From Pseudomonas putida W15Oct28 (GTDB lineage: Bacteria; Pseudomonadota; Gammaproteobacteria; Pseudomonadales; Pseudomonadaceae), in assembly GCF_000708715.2 (NCBI RefSeq), contig NZ_JENB01000001.1, forward strand, positions 1-64,000: 64,000 bases of DNA, in the 5' to 3' direction. Shown here in pieces: positions 1 through 9,216 of the stretch. Made by a program: the position numbers and the translations under genes. How positions within the stretch are numbered: position 1 is the stretch's first letter; every line of letters begins with the position of its first letter. The notes beneath the pieces are model-generated. The model saw nothing but the letters and a program-made list of their open reading frames with translations, made no database searches and was not told where the DNA came from.

Positions 1-1170
1 GGCAAGGTGGGCACCGGCTTCAGTGCTGCCACGCTGACAAGCATCCTTACCCGCCTCAAACCCCTACACACCGCCAAGCCCCCCCTGCCTGCGCCCCCCA
101 GCGGTGCCGATGCGCGGGGCGTGCACTGGCTGAAGCCCAAACTGCTGGCCGAAGTCGCCTACGCCCAGATGACCCGCACAGGCATCGTGCGCCACGCGGT
201 GTTCCACGGGCTGCGCGACGACAAACCCGCCACTGCCATTGCCCTGGAACGCGCCATGCCGGCAAAGAACGCAGCACACACTGAGCCCAAGGGCATGGGC
301 AACCTGCGCCTGACCCACCCCGACCGCGTGATCGACAAGACCAGTGGCACCAGTAAGCGCCAGGTGGCGGAGTACTACGCCCAAGTCGCCGACTGGCTGC
401 TGCCACAGCTCAATCACCGCCCCGTAGCGCTGGTCCGCGCCCCGGAAGGCCTGGACGGAGAGCTGTTCTTTCAGAAAAACGCGGAGCAGTTGCACATCCC
501 CAAGCTGAGCAGCTACACAAAGGCCCAGGCCGGCCAGGCGGCAATGGTGCTCAACAGCGCCGACAGCCTGTTGGGCGCAGTACAGATGAACATGCTTGAA
601 CTGCACACCTGGAACGCCACTGACAAGAATTTCGACAAGCCTGACCGCTTCATCCTCGACCTGGACCCCGACCCGGCACTGCCGTGGAAGGCCATGCTCG
701 AGGCCACCCAGCTGACCCTCACCCTGCTTGATGAGCTGGGCCTCAAGGTGTTTCTCAAGACCAGCGGCGGCAAAGGCATGCATCTGGTGGTGCCGCTCAC
801 CCGTCGGGCCGGCTGGGACGAAGTGAAGGACTTCAGCCATGCCATCGTCAAACACATGGCTGGCTTGTTCCCAGACCGCCTCAGCGCGGTCTCCGGGCCC
901 AAGAACCGGGTCGGGCGCATCTTCATCGACTACCTGCGCAACGGCAAGGGCGCTACCACCGTGGCCGCCTACTCGCTGCGCGCCCGCGAAGGCCTGCCGG
1001 TGTCGGTGCCGATCTGGCGCGAGGAACTGCCCAAAATCAAAAGTGCCAACCAATGGAATATCGGCAACGTGCAAGCACGGCTTGCGCACGTGGACGACCC
1101 TTGGGCCGAGCTGGGAACGACCCGCCAATCGATCACCCTGCGCATGCGCAAACAACTGGGGATTGCCTGA
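1..1170 (+). CDS. ligD: ATP-dependent DNA ligase LigD, C-terminal part (5' truncated by window)
   Basis: NHEJ DNA repair ligase, which seals and fills double-strand breaks together with Ku. The frame is open from the first base, so the start lies outside the window. The first ~80 residues are the end of the ligase OB-fold (KVGTGFS, then ARGVHWLKP and FHGLRDDK). From about residue 95 to the end is the LigD polymerase/primase domain: it opens with LTHPDRVID, carries the metal-binding FILDLDPD motif and has the KNRVGRIFIDYLRNG block. The Lig-then-Pol order fits the Pseudomonas nuclease-ligase-polymerase arrangement; the nuclease and most of the ligase are not visible. Its stop overlaps the next start (TGATG at 1168-1172), coupling it to the downstream cassette. 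The partner ku is at 4232-5071 on the other strand. Confidence 0.93.
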   Translation, partial: GKVGTGFSAATLTSILTRLKPLHTAKPPLPAPPSGADARGVHWLKPKLLAEVAYAQMTRTGIVRHAVFHGLRDDKPATAIALERAMPAKNAAHTEPKGMGNLRLTHPDRVIDKTSGTSKRQVAEYYAQVADWLLPQLNHRPVALVRAPEGLDGELFFQKNAEQLHIPKLSSYTKAQAGQAAMVLNSADSLLGAVQMNMLELHTWNATDKNFDKPDRFILDLDPDPALPWKAMLEATQLTLTLLDELGLKVFLKTSGGKGMHLVVPLTRRAGWDEVKDFSHAIVKHMAGLFPDRLSAVSGPKNRVGRIFIDYLRNGKGATTVAAYSLRAREGLPVSVPIWREELPKIKSANQWNIGNVQARLAHVDDPWAELGTTRQSITLRMRKQLGIA

Positions 1171-2192
1171 TGGACCTGGCCCACCTCGACCACCTGCTGC
1201 ACCGCTTCGCTACCCGCTCGCGGGCCATCGACCTCGACCCCTTGCTGCCGGAACTGCTGCAGGCACTGCGAGCCGAACAGCTCGACCTGCTGCCCCTGCC
1301 GGGCCACGGGCGCACCCTCGAGCGCTGGCAGGCCTTGGCGCGGGTCGCCGGTTGCGATCTAGGCCTGGCCAAGTTGTATGAGGGCCACACCGATGCCCTG
1401 GCGATCCTCGCCGAGTGCGGCGCCGCCCAGCATGCTCACGACGGTATCTGGGGCATGTGGGCCGCCGAGCCACCGGATGCCAGGGCCCGCATCGTCGCGC
1501 GCCATGGCCAACGGGTTCAACTGCAAGGCCGCAAGGCATGGTGCTCGGGCGCGCTGCAGATCGACCGGGCGCTGCTGACCGCCTGGGAAAACGATCAGCC
1601 ACAGCTGGTGGCCATTGAACTGTCACACCCCAGCCAGCGCATCCAGGCCGAGCAATGGCAGGCCGTAGGCATGGCCAGCACCGCCAGTGTCACCGTCGAA
1701 TTCGACGACTCGCCGGGGCTGGCCATCGGTGCGCCCGGCCAATACCTGTCGCGCCCAGGCTTCTGGCAGGGCGGCGCGGGTATCGCTGCCTGCTGGTACG
1801 GCGCGGCCGAGGCCCTGGCAGGCTACCTGCGCGAACACTGCAGCAAACCTCGGCCCGACCCCCATGCCGATGCTCACCTGGGGGCGGTCGATGCAGCCTT
1901 GTACGGTGCCCGCGCTGCCCTTCGCAAGTGCGCCGCGTGGATCGACCAGCACCCCAAGGACGACGCCAGTTTCGAGGTACGCCGCACCCGCGCCCAGATC
2001 GAGCAGGCGGTCGAACAGGTCATTCAGCATGTTGGCCGAGCGCTGGGGGCCACACCCTTCTGCCGCAGCGGCCATTTCGCCCGGCTCAGCGCCGACCTGC
2101 CGGTGTACCTGCGCCAGAGCCACGCCGAGCGCGACTTGGCCGAACTGGGTCAGCAAGTGGCCCGCACACCGACAGGAGCATGGCAGCTATGA
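1170..2192 (+). CDS. acyl-CoA dehydrogenase-like protein
   Basis: 340 residues starting at the ATG that overlaps the ligD stop. It resembles the acyl-CoA dehydrogenase fold: an N-terminal helical part (ARVAGCDLGLAKLYEGH), a middle beta part with a GRKAWCSGAL segment, and a C-terminal helical bundle. It is shorter than typical acyl-CoA dehydrogenases (about 380) and divergent; I could not identify a catalytic glutamate. The gene ends in an ATGA overlap with the PIG-L gene, so the cassette is probably one transcript with translational coupling. By context it would act on an acyl group of the glycoconjugate or small molecule handled by the three following enzymes. The family call is fairly good, the substrate unknown. 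Confidence 0.7.
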   Translation: MDLAHLDHLLHRFATRSRAIDLDPLLPELLQALRAEQLDLLPLPGHGRTLERWQALARVAGCDLGLAKLYEGHTDALAILAECGAAQHAHDGIWGMWAAEPPDARARIVARHGQRVQLQGRKAWCSGALQIDRALLTAWENDQPQLVAIELSHPSQRIQAEQWQAVGMASTASVTVEFDDSPGLAIGAPGQYLSRPGFWQGGAGIAACWYGAAEALAGYLREHCSKPRPDPHADAHLGAVDAALYGARAALRKCAAWIDQHPKDDASFEVRRTRAQIEQAVEQVIQHVGRALGATPFCRSGHFARLSADLPVYLRQSHAERDLAELGQQVARTPTGAWQL

Positions 2193-2944
2193 ACGAGAAC
2201 CTGATTGATGCGGCCACGGGCACCCCATGGAGCGACTGGCAACATTCCGCGCACCTGGCACGCGCCACCTGGCTTGCGCCCGAGCAGCTGTGCCCACCCG
2301 GCAGACGCCTGGTGTTACTGGCGCCGCACCCGGACGACGAGGTGCTAATGGCCGGCGGGCTGCTTGCCAGTTTTCGTGGGCGCGAACAGGACCTGGTGCT
2401 GATCTCCGCCACCAACGGCGAGGGCAGCCATCCGCACTCACCACACTGGACCGAGCAGCGCTTGCGGCACCAGCGACCGCTGGAAAGCCGGCATGCCTTG
2501 CAGCAACTGGACCTGGACCTCAACCGCCTGGACTGGCGGCGGCTCAACCTCAAGGACGGCGCACTGCCACGCGATGAGGCCTTCCTCGTCCGTCACCTGG
2601 AGCAGTTGCTGGAGCCTGATGACCTGTTGCTGACCACCTGGCGTGGCGACGGCCACTGCGACCACGAGGCAGCAGGCCGCGCCGCTGCCCAAGCGGCCCA
2701 GGCGCGCGGGGCCCAGCTGGCCGAAGCGCCGGTGTGGGCCTGGCACTGGGCCGCACCTGACGACCCACGCCTGCCGTGGTCGCGGGCGCATCGCCTGCAG
2801 GTCGACGAAACGCGCCAGGCCCGCAAGCGCGAGGCCTTGGCTGCCCATACCAGCCAGTTGCAGCCTGATGGTGACCGCCCGCCCGTGCTGCCGGCGCATT
2901 TGCAGGCGTGCCTGCTGCAACCCTTTGAGCTGGTCTTCCTGTGA
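2189..2944 (+). CDS. PIG-L family deacetylase
   Basis: Zinc-dependent N-deacetylase of the PIG-L/LmbE family, 251 residues. The signature PHPDDE lies at residues 46-51 (His47, Asp49, Asp50 zinc/catalytic) and a second histidine motif GHCDHEAAG is near residue 155. Start chosen at 2189 because AGGAG at 2174-2178 lies 10 nt upstream; the ATG at 2180 would sit only 1 nt from it. The start overlaps the preceding stop (ATGA). Known members deacetylate GlcNAc-type sugars or similar N-acyl groups. With a methyltransferase and a GT2 glycosyltransferase directly downstream, a role in building a modified glycan or glycolipid is the simplest inference. Confidence 0.85.
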   Translation: MNENLIDAATGTPWSDWQHSAHLARATWLAPEQLCPPGRRLVLLAPHPDDEVLMAGGLLASFRGREQDLVLISATNGEGSHPHSPHWTEQRLRHQRPLESRHALQQLDLDLNRLDWRRLNLKDGALPRDEAFLVRHLEQLLEPDDLLLTTWRGDGHCDHEAAGRAAAQAAQARGAQLAEAPVWAWHWAAPDDPRLPWSRAHRLQVDETRQARKREALAAHTSQLQPDGDRPPVLPAHLQACLLQPFELVFL

Positions 2945-2954
2945 TGGAGTCGCC

Positions 2955-3554
2955 ATGAGCCTAGACGCGCAATATTTCGCCGACCTGTATGCCGACAGCG
3001 ATGACCCCTGGGCATTTCGCACCCGCTGGTATGAACGGCGCAAGCGCGACCTGCTGCTGGCCAGCCTGCCCCGTCAGCGCTATGAGCGCGTGTTCGAGCC
3101 GGCCTGTGCCAACGGCGAGCTGAGCGTGCTGCTGGCCGAACGCTGCGCCAGCTTGCTGTGCCAGGACATCGACCCTACCGCCGTGGGGCTGGCACGCCAG
3201 CGCTTGGGCACCGCGCACCACGCCCATGTCGAGCAAGGGCACTTGCCGGGCGATTGGCCAGGCGGGCAGTTCGACCTGATCGTGCTCAGCGAAATCGGCT
3301 ACTACCTCGACCCCACCGCTTGGCTGCAGGTGATCGAGCAATCGGTGGCCAGCCTCACGGGCGATGGCGCCCTGCTCGCCTGCCACTGGCGCCACCCGAT
3401 TGCCGGTTGCCCGCAGGATGGCCGCGAGGTTCACGCGCTGCTGGCAAGGCACTTGCCGCTGTATCCGCTGTTGCGTCATGAGGAGGCGGACTTTCTGCTC
3501 GAGTACTGGACGTGCCAGCCCAGCGTGGTCGACCTGAATGAGCCCTGCCCATGA
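2955..3554 (+). CDS. SAM-dependent methyltransferase (NodS-like)
   Basis: 199 residues, class I methyltransferase. Motif I is VFEPACANGELSVLLA (residues ~36-51), followed by an acidic CQDIDPTAV and the post-core QFDLIVLSEIGYYL. The opening MSLDAQYFADLYADSDDPW and the general layout resemble NodS-type N-methyltransferases associated with PIG-L and glycosyltransferase genes. Ten bases separate it from the PIG-L stop, and its own stop overlaps the glycosyltransferase start (ATGA at 3551-3554). Likely methylates the product of the neighbouring deacetylase, which is inference. Confidence 0.82.
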   Translation: MSLDAQYFADLYADSDDPWAFRTRWYERRKRDLLLASLPRQRYERVFEPACANGELSVLLAERCASLLCQDIDPTAVGLARQRLGTAHHAHVEQGHLPGDWPGGQFDLIVLSEIGYYLDPTAWLQVIEQSVASLTGDGALLACHWRHPIAGCPQDGREVHALLARHLPLYPLLRHEEADFLLEYWTCQPSVVDLNEPCP

Positions 3555-4210
3555 TCGCCGTCATCATTCCCGCCCACAACGAGGCCCGGCGCCTGGGGCA
3601 CTGCCTCAAGGCGGTCAAGGCTGCAAGCGCGCGAGCGGAGGCGGCAGGCTTTGCGGTAGAGGTGCTGGTGGTACTGGACCGTTGCAGCGACACCAGTGCG
3701 CTCGTGGCCCGACGCCACGGTGTGCATACCCTGGAAGTGGACGCAGGCAATGTCGGCGTCGCCCGGCGGGCAGGCGCGGCATGGATGATCGCACGCGGCG
3801 CCCAATGGCTGGCGTGCACCGACGCCGACAGCCGCGTCCCGCAGCACTGGCTGACCTCGCAGTTGCAGTGGCGCGCCGAGGTGGTATGCGGCACGGTGCA
3901 CATCGAGCGCTGGCAACCCTGGCAGAGCATCGCCCTGCGCCGGTTGTACCGCAGCCTTTACCAGGCCCGTGAGGGGCATCGGCATATTCATGGCGCCAAC
4001 CTCGGTGTGTGCGCCGAGGCCTACGAACGCGTTGGCGGGTTCCAGCCCCTGCCGGCCCACGAGGATGTTCAGCTGGTGTTGGCCCTGCAAGCCAGCGGGG
4101 CGCAGATCGTCTGGACCGCCGAGCACAGCGTGGCCACCAGCAGCCGGCGTGATAGCCGGGCAAAGCAGGGGTTCGGCGACTACCTCAGTGGGCTGGAAGG
4201 CCAGGTGTGA
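3551..4210 (+). CDS. GT2 family glycosyltransferase
   Basis: 219 residues, GT-A fold family 2. N-terminal nucleotide-sugar site AVIIPAHNEARRLGHC, DxD-like motif in CTDADSRVP (about residues 92-100), and an acceptor-side HEDVQLVLAL motif. There is no signal peptide or membrane helix, so it is probably cytosolic or peripherally bound. Last gene of the four-gene coupled cassette; its stop lies 21 bp from the convergent ku stop. Donor and acceptor are not identifiable from sequence. Confidence 0.85.
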   Translation: MIAVIIPAHNEARRLGHCLKAVKAASARAEAAGFAVEVLVVLDRCSDTSALVARRHGVHTLEVDAGNVGVARRAGAAWMIARGAQWLACTDADSRVPQHWLTSQLQWRAEVVCGTVHIERWQPWQSIALRRLYRSLYQAREGHRHIHGANLGVCAEAYERVGGFQPLPAHEDVQLVLALQASGAQIVWTAEHSVATSSRRDSRAKQGFGDYLSGLEGQV

Positions 4211-4231
4211 CCACCTGGCGAGTCTCCACCC

Positions 4232-5071
4232 TCAGGAGGCCTTGCGTGGTCGTTTGGTAGCCGGTTTTGTTGCGCCCTTGGCTTTGCCGCCGAGGCTGCG
4301 TTTGAGCAGTTCGGTAAGGTCGAGGATATCCGCGCCTTTCTCAACGCTGGCGCCCTCCCCTTTGTCCACCGTCTCGATCTTGCCCTTGCTGGCCTTTTCT
4401 TCCACCAGGTCGAGAATGGTCTGGCGAAACGCATCGTGGTACTCGTCCGGTGCCCAGGACCCACTCATGTCTTCGACCAGGCGTTTGGCCATGCCCAGTT
4501 CACGCTTGTCGACCTTGGCATCGGTCACGCTCTTGTCCAGTTCCAGGGTTTCAACGCTGCGCACCTCCTCGGGCCAACGCAGGGTTATCAGCACCAAGGC
4601 GTCTTCCAGTGGCCGCAGCAGCGCCAGGTGCTGACGGGTATGCAGCACCACGGTGGCCAGGGCTACCTTGCCGGTGCTTTCCAGCGTATCGCGCAGCAGT
4701 GCATAGACTTTGCCGCCACGGCGGTCGGGGCTCAGGTAGTAGGGCGTGTCGAAGTGCTGCAACGGAATCTCGCCAGCCTCGACGAACGAGAATATGTCAA
4801 TTGTCTGGGTCGCCTCGGGGCGCGCATCGCGGATCTCCTGCTCACTGATCACCACGTAGCGGCCCTTCTCGTACTCCACGCCCTTGACGATGTTGTCCTT
4901 GTCGATTTCCTTGCCGGTGACCTTGTTCACCCGCTTGTAGCCCACCGGCTCCATGCTGCGCTTGTCGAGCCAGTCAAAATCGACCCGCTCGGAGCTCACC
5001 GCAACGTTGAGCGAAACCGGGATGTGCACCAGCCCGAAACTGATCGCGCCTTTCCAGATAGCCCGCGCCAT
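4232..5071 (-). CDS. ku: non-homologous end joining protein Ku
   Basis: 279 residues, normal length for bacterial Ku homodimers. It opens MARAIWKGAISFGLVHIPV, the classic Ku N-terminus, continues through the beta-barrel core (KGVEYEKGRYVVI, DTPYYLSPD) and ends in a Lys-rich tail (KGATKPATKRPRKAS) of the kind that helps DNA binding. Ku rings load on DNA ends and recruit LigD. GGAGGTAG lies just upstream of the ATG, a strong ribosome site. It converges on the ligD-led cassette, so the two NHEJ genes are not in one operon. Confidence 0.97.
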   Translation of the reverse strand: MARAIWKGAISFGLVHIPVSLNVAVSSERVDFDWLDKRSMEPVGYKRVNKVTGKEIDKDNIVKGVEYEKGRYVVISEQEIRDARPEATQTIDIFSFVEAGEIPLQHFDTPYYLSPDRRGGKVYALLRDTLESTGKVALATVVLHTRQHLALLRPLEDALVLITLRWPEEVRSVETLELDKSVTDAKVDKRELGMAKRLVEDMSGSWAPDEYHDAFRQTILDLVEEKASKGKIETVDKGEGASVEKGADILDLTELLKRSLGGKAKGATKPATKRPRKAS

Positions 5072-5213
5072 GTCTACCTCCTATGGGTTACCAGCGAACG
5101 GAGCCCTTACCAAAACTGACTGACGACGGGTGCGAAGGTTTAGTTTGGTTGCTCGACGGCAACGGGGGCCTGGGGGGCCGGATAAATTGACCCGACTGTA
5201 AGCAGACGAACCA

Positions 5214-6164
5214 TCAGCTGGAGACCACCCGCCTAGCATCCCGTCGCACGGCTTGAGGGGGCACACCAAACCCACGGATGAACACCTCGCGCATATGCCG
5301 GCGGTCCCTGAAACCGGTCTCCCTGGCCACCACATCCAGGCTGTGCAGGCTCTGCTCGATCATCAGCCGGGCAGCCTCCAGCCGCAGGCTCTCAACGGCC
5401 TTGGCCGGTGATTGTCCGGTCTCGGCGGTGAACACGCGGGTGAATTGCCGTGGGCTCAGGTGCACCACTTCAGCAAGCTCTTCCACGCTTAACGGGCGGC
5501 TGAGGTGCTTGCGGGCGTAATCCAGCGCGCTCTGGATCCGGTCCGACTTGGGCGAGAGCGTCAACAGTTCGGAGTGTTGCGACTGCCCGCCAGACCGGCG
5601 TTGGTGCATGACCATCTTGTGCGCCACCGACCTGGCCATTTCACTGCCCAAGTCCTTTTCCACCATACCCAGCGCCATGTCCAGGGCGGCGGTCATGCCG
5701 GCAGACGTCCATATCGGCCCATCGACGATGAAAATCCGGTCGTCCTCGACGTCGATCTTCGGGTGCAACTCTCGCAACTTGTTCGCATAAGCCCAGTGGG
5801 TGGTCGCGCGCCGGCCATCCAGTACGCCGGCTTGCGCCAGCACGAAACAGCCGGTGCAAAGGCCAGCTGTACGGCGCGCACCGTCGACAAAGCCCCGCAC
5901 GCTGGCGAGCACCTCCTCACTGGGGGGCGTCAGCGGCGTCAGTGTGCCGGTGACCATCCAGGTGTCGGCCAGGCCCGGCGCCCCCAAGGGCAGCGTGTCG
6001 ATATGCATCCCCAGGGACGAGCACACCGTACCGCCCCCGATGGAGAAGTTCTGGACCCTGTAAACCGCTTCGCCGGCCATGATGTTCGTAAGCTCGAACA
6101 CGGTTTGCGTCGCCAGGGACATGATCTGGAAGCCTTCGGTGATGAGGTAGCCGACCCGGTGCAT
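5214..6164 (-). CDS. GlxA family transcriptional regulator (DJ-1/PfpI + AraC HTH)
   Basis: 316 residues. The N-terminal DJ-1/PfpI-like domain (~1-185) has the nucleophile-elbow-like GLCTGCFVLAQAG. The C-terminal AraC/XylS domain (~215-316) has two helix-turn-helices (LSVEELAEVVHLSPRQFTRV and LDVVARETGFRDRRHMREVF). Start chosen at ATG 6164 (MHRVGYLITEGF) because GCAGAGGGC lies about 7 bases upstream; the further in-frame start at 6182 is only a TTG. It is divergent from the SDR gene at 6269 across ~100 bp and is the obvious candidate regulator of it and of the oxidoreductase at 7241. Confidence 0.9.
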   Translation of the reverse strand: MHRVGYLITEGFQIMSLATQTVFELTNIMAGEAVYRVQNFSIGGGTVCSSLGMHIDTLPLGAPGLADTWMVTGTLTPLTPPSEEVLASVRGFVDGARRTAGLCTGCFVLAQAGVLDGRRATTHWAYANKLRELHPKIDVEDDRIFIVDGPIWTSAGMTAALDMALGMVEKDLGSEMARSVAHKMVMHQRRSGGQSQHSELLTLSPKSDRIQSALDYARKHLSRPLSVEELAEVVHLSPRQFTRVFTAETGQSPAKAVESLRLEAARLMIEQSLHSLDVVARETGFRDRRHMREVFIRGFGVPPQAVRRDARRVVSS

Positions 6165-6268
6165 CGCTGATGCCCTCTGCAATGTCCTAAAACATAACTA
6201 TATGCGTCGTTTGAGACAAAGGCCACCTGCTGCATGATAGCTGCACACCCAACCAGCGGAGCATCAGC

Positions 6269-7066
6269 ATGACGCAGCAATTCAAAGGCACCGCGCTCAT
6301 TACGGGCGCCTCATCCGGTATCGGTTCGATCTACGCAGAGCACCTGGCCCGTCGCGGCTATGACCTGGTGCTGGTGGCACGCGACCGGGAACGCCTCAAC
6401 GCATTGGCTGGCCGGCTTACCACCGAAACCCGGCAGAACGTGGAAGTGTTCCCGGCAGACCTGGCCAACGCCGATGACCTGGCCAAGGTAGAACGCAAAC
6501 TGCGCGAAGACGCCAGCATCAGCCTGCTGGTGAACAACGCCGGTATCGGCACCCATACCGGGCTGCTGGAAAGCGACGTCGAGCGCATGGCGCACATGAT
6601 CACCCTCAACGTCACCGCCCTCACCCGCCTCACCTATGCAGCTGTCCCCGGCTTTGTCGCTCGCAAGCAAGGCGCGGTCATCAATATCTCGTCCATCGTC
6701 AGCCTGGCACCCGAACTGCTCAACGGCGTGTACGGTGGTAGCAAGGCCTACGTCACCGCGTTCACCCAGTCGCTGAACAAAGAGCTGGCAGGTACAAACA
6801 TCAAGGTGCAGGCAGTACTGCCCGGGGCCACCGCGACCGACTTCTGGCAGACCGGTGGCTTGCCCGTCGAGAACCTGGACCCAGGCATCGTGATGTCTGC
6901 CCAGGACCTGGTAAACGGTGCGCTGCAGGACTTCGACAACGGCGTGCTGATCTCCCTGCCGTCGCTGCACGACCTGCAAGCCTTCGACCACTTCGAGGCC
7001 AGCCGGCAAGCCTTGTTCGGCCAGTTGTCCAGCAACCAGCTCGCGCAGCGCTACAGCACCAGGTGA
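6269..7066 (+). CDS. SDR family NAD(P)-dependent oxidoreductase
   Basis: 265 residues, classical short-chain dehydrogenase. Cofactor motif TGASSGIG near residue 14, NNAG near 90, catalytic serine in NISSIV and YGGSK (Tyr/Lys pair) around 157-161. The substrate is not predictable. GGAG precedes the ATG. Divergent from the GlxA-type regulator and followed 174 bp later by a second oxidoreductase in the same direction. Confidence 0.9.
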   Translation: MTQQFKGTALITGASSGIGSIYAEHLARRGYDLVLVARDRERLNALAGRLTTETRQNVEVFPADLANADDLAKVERKLREDASISLLVNNAGIGTHTGLLESDVERMAHMITLNVTALTRLTYAAVPGFVARKQGAVINISSIVSLAPELLNGVYGGSKAYVTAFTQSLNKELAGTNIKVQAVLPGATATDFWQTGGLPVENLDPGIVMSAQDLVNGALQDFDNGVLISLPSLHDLQAFDHFEASRQALFGQLSSNQLAQRYSTR

Positions 7067-7240
7067 TCAGTAGCGAAAGGAACGTAGTCGAGCATTGTGT
7101 GGAGCGACCAGGCCAGGTCACGGGCGCTTCACACCATTTTCACTGCAAGCGAGAAAGTCTTACTCCACTCAGGCTGTTTTTTGAGTGAATCGAAACGAAT
7201 AGTCTGAACCCACTTTTCGCATCCCCAAGAGGCAACGCCA

Positions 7241-8248
7241 ATGAAGGCAGTCGTTTACACCCAGCCCGGTCTACCGATCCACGACCCACAATCGCTGTAT
7301 GACGCGCAGCTGCCCACGCCAAAACCGGGGGCCCGTGACCTGCTTGTCGAAGTCCGGGCAATTGCCGTCAACCCGGTCGATACCAAGATCCGTGCAAGCC
7401 GTGGTGGTGAGCAACCGCAAGTACTCGGCTGGGACGCTGTCGGCGTCGTCCGCGAGGTGGGGCCACAGGTCACGTTGTTCCAACCGGGCGACGAGGTGTT
7501 CTACGCCGGTGCCATCGACCGCCCGGGCAGCTACAGCGAGCTTCATGTGGTGGATGAACGCATTGTCGGGCATAAGCCCCGCAGCCTGGACAACGCCAGC
7601 GCCGCCGCCTTGCCGCTCACCTCCATTACGGCCTGGGAGCTGCTGTTCGACCGCCTGGGCGTTGAAGAAAACGGTGGCAAGCACCAAAGCCTGCTGGTGG
7701 TAGGTGCTGCCGGCGGGGTTGGCTCGATTCTGGTTCAACTGGCCCGCAAGCTCACACAGCTCACGGTCATTGGCACCGCCTCACGGCCCGAAACCCAAGC
7801 CTGGGTGCAGCAAGCGGGAGCCCACCATGTGATCAATCACGCCGAGTCGATTCCACTGCAGTTGGAAGCGCTCAAGCTGGGGCCGGTCGATTACGTCATC
7901 AGCCTGACCCACACAGACACCTACCTTGCGCAACTGGTGGAGGTGCTTCGCCCACAAGGCAAGCTCGCGCTGATCGACGACCCGGCGCAGCTGGATGTCA
8001 TGCCGCTCAAGCGCAAGTCGCTTTCACTGCACTGGGAGCTGATGTTCACGCGCTCGCTGTACAAGACCGAAGACATGATCAAGCAGCACCAACTGCTCGA
8101 GCGCGTTTCGCAACTGGTGGATGATGGCACGCTCAAAACGACCCTGGGCGAGCACTACGGCACGATCAACGCCGAGCACCTGAAACGCGCCCACGCCATG
8201 ATCGAGAGTGGCAAGGCACGCGGCAAGATCGTGCTCGAAGGTTTCTGA
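7241..8248 (+). CDS. zinc-type alcohol dehydrogenase-like / quinone oxidoreductase-like protein (MDR superfamily)
   Basis: 335 residues of the medium-chain dehydrogenase/reductase superfamily. GroES-like N-terminal domain with AIAVNPVDTKIR and a Rossmann domain with GAAGGVGSILVQLA (~residues 152-165). I see no catalytic or structural zinc cysteines, which points to the zinc-independent NADPH:quinone reductase-like branch despite the usual family name. AGAGG lies upstream of the ATG. Probably regulated with the preceding SDR, but the 174-bp gap leaves room for its own promoter. Confidence 0.87.
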   Translation: MKAVVYTQPGLPIHDPQSLYDAQLPTPKPGARDLLVEVRAIAVNPVDTKIRASRGGEQPQVLGWDAVGVVREVGPQVTLFQPGDEVFYAGAIDRPGSYSELHVVDERIVGHKPRSLDNASAAALPLTSITAWELLFDRLGVEENGGKHQSLLVVGAAGGVGSILVQLARKLTQLTVIGTASRPETQAWVQQAGAHHVINHAESIPLQLEALKLGPVDYVISLTHTDTYLAQLVEVLRPQGKLALIDDPAQLDVMPLKRKSLSLHWELMFTRSLYKTEDMIKQHQLLERVSQLVDDGTLKTTLGEHYGTINAEHLKRAHAMIESGKARGKIVLEGF

Positions 8249-8255
8249 CGCCCGA

Positions 8256-9200
8256 TCAAGCGCCCGACGGCCGTGCAGCGGGCGCAGACACCGCATTGAC
8301 GCCCTCCAGCGTCGCAAACGAAATGTCTTTCGCCGTGAGCAGGAAATCACTCATGTAAGGCACTTCGAGCATGTCGCTGCGTACCGCCGCGAACAGGGTG
8401 GCCTGCAACCCTGCTTCGCCCAGGCGCTTGGCCAGCACGTAGCCACGGGAGGTGTACTCGTGCACCGCCCAGTTCGGCAGGCAGCAAACGCCACGGCCGC
8501 TGGCCACCAACTGCATCATCATGACAGTCATTTCTGCAGTACGTACCTGGGCAGGTTCGAGGTCGGCCGGGTCGAAGAAACGGGTGAAGATGTCCAGGCG
8601 GTTTCGCTCGATCGGGTACGTGATCAGGGTCTGGCTGGCAATGTCGTCAGGTTGCAGATACGGCTTTTCGCGCAGGGGATGATGCTTGTCGATGGCCAGC
8701 ATGGCCTCGTACCCGAACAACGGCACGTAGGTGATACCCGGCAGGGTCACCGGGTCGGAGGTCACCACAAGGTCGAGGTCACCACGCTCCAGGGCCGGCA
8801 GCGGCGCGAACGACAACCCCGATGCCAGGTCCAGTTCGACTTCCGGCCAGGCGCAGCGAAACTCGTCCAGCGAGGGCATCAGCCATTGATAGCAACTGTG
8901 GCACTCGATGGCGATGTGCAGCCGGTCCGCCGTGCCACCCGCCAGCTTGCTCAGGTTGCGCTCCGTTGTGCGGATCAGCGGCAGCACCTGGTCGGCCAGC
9001 TGCAACAGCTTGAGCCCCGCGGTGGTGAAGCGTACCGGTTTGGACTTGCGCACAAACACGGGCATGCCAACGCGGGTTTCCAGCTCCCGGAACTGGTGCG
9101 AGAGCGCCGACTGGGTCAGGTGCAGGCGCTCGGCGGCCTCGGGCAGGCTGTCCGTTTCGCGCAAGGCATGCAGCGTGCGTAGGTGTCTCAAGTCAATCAT
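8256..9200 (-). CDS. metR: LysR family regulator, MetR-like
   Basis: 314 residues: N-terminal winged HTH (MIDLRHLRTLHALRETDSLPEAAERLHLTQSALSHQ begins it) and a LysR substrate-binding domain. The MIDLRHL start, the third-gene position behind DUF1852 and methionine synthase, and the TGAA-N5-TTCA dyad upstream of that operon all indicate a MetR-type activator of methionine synthesis that senses homocysteine. Start set at ATG 9200, 16 bp from the methionine synthase stop, because the HTH begins there; a longer in-frame extension would overlap that gene. Its stop is 7 bp from the convergent oxidoreductase stop. Confidence 0.88.
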   Translation of the reverse strand: MIDLRHLRTLHALRETDSLPEAAERLHLTQSALSHQFRELETRVGMPVFVRKSKPVRFTTAGLKLLQLADQVLPLIRTTERNLSKLAGGTADRLHIAIECHSCYQWLMPSLDEFRCAWPEVELDLASGLSFAPLPALERGDLDLVVTSDPVTLPGITYVPLFGYEAMLAIDKHHPLREKPYLQPDDIASQTLITYPIERNRLDIFTRFFDPADLEPAQVRTAEMTVMMMQLVASGRGVCCLPNWAVHEYTSRGYVLAKRLGEAGLQATLFAAVRSDMLEVPYMSDFLLTAKDISFATLEGVNAVSAPAARPSGA

Positions 9201-9216
9201 GAGCAGAAGGCAACGC

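Noticed and set aside
64..1155. A 363-codon minus-strand open frame
   Set aside because: Antisense to ligD, which shows clear LigD polymerase motifs.
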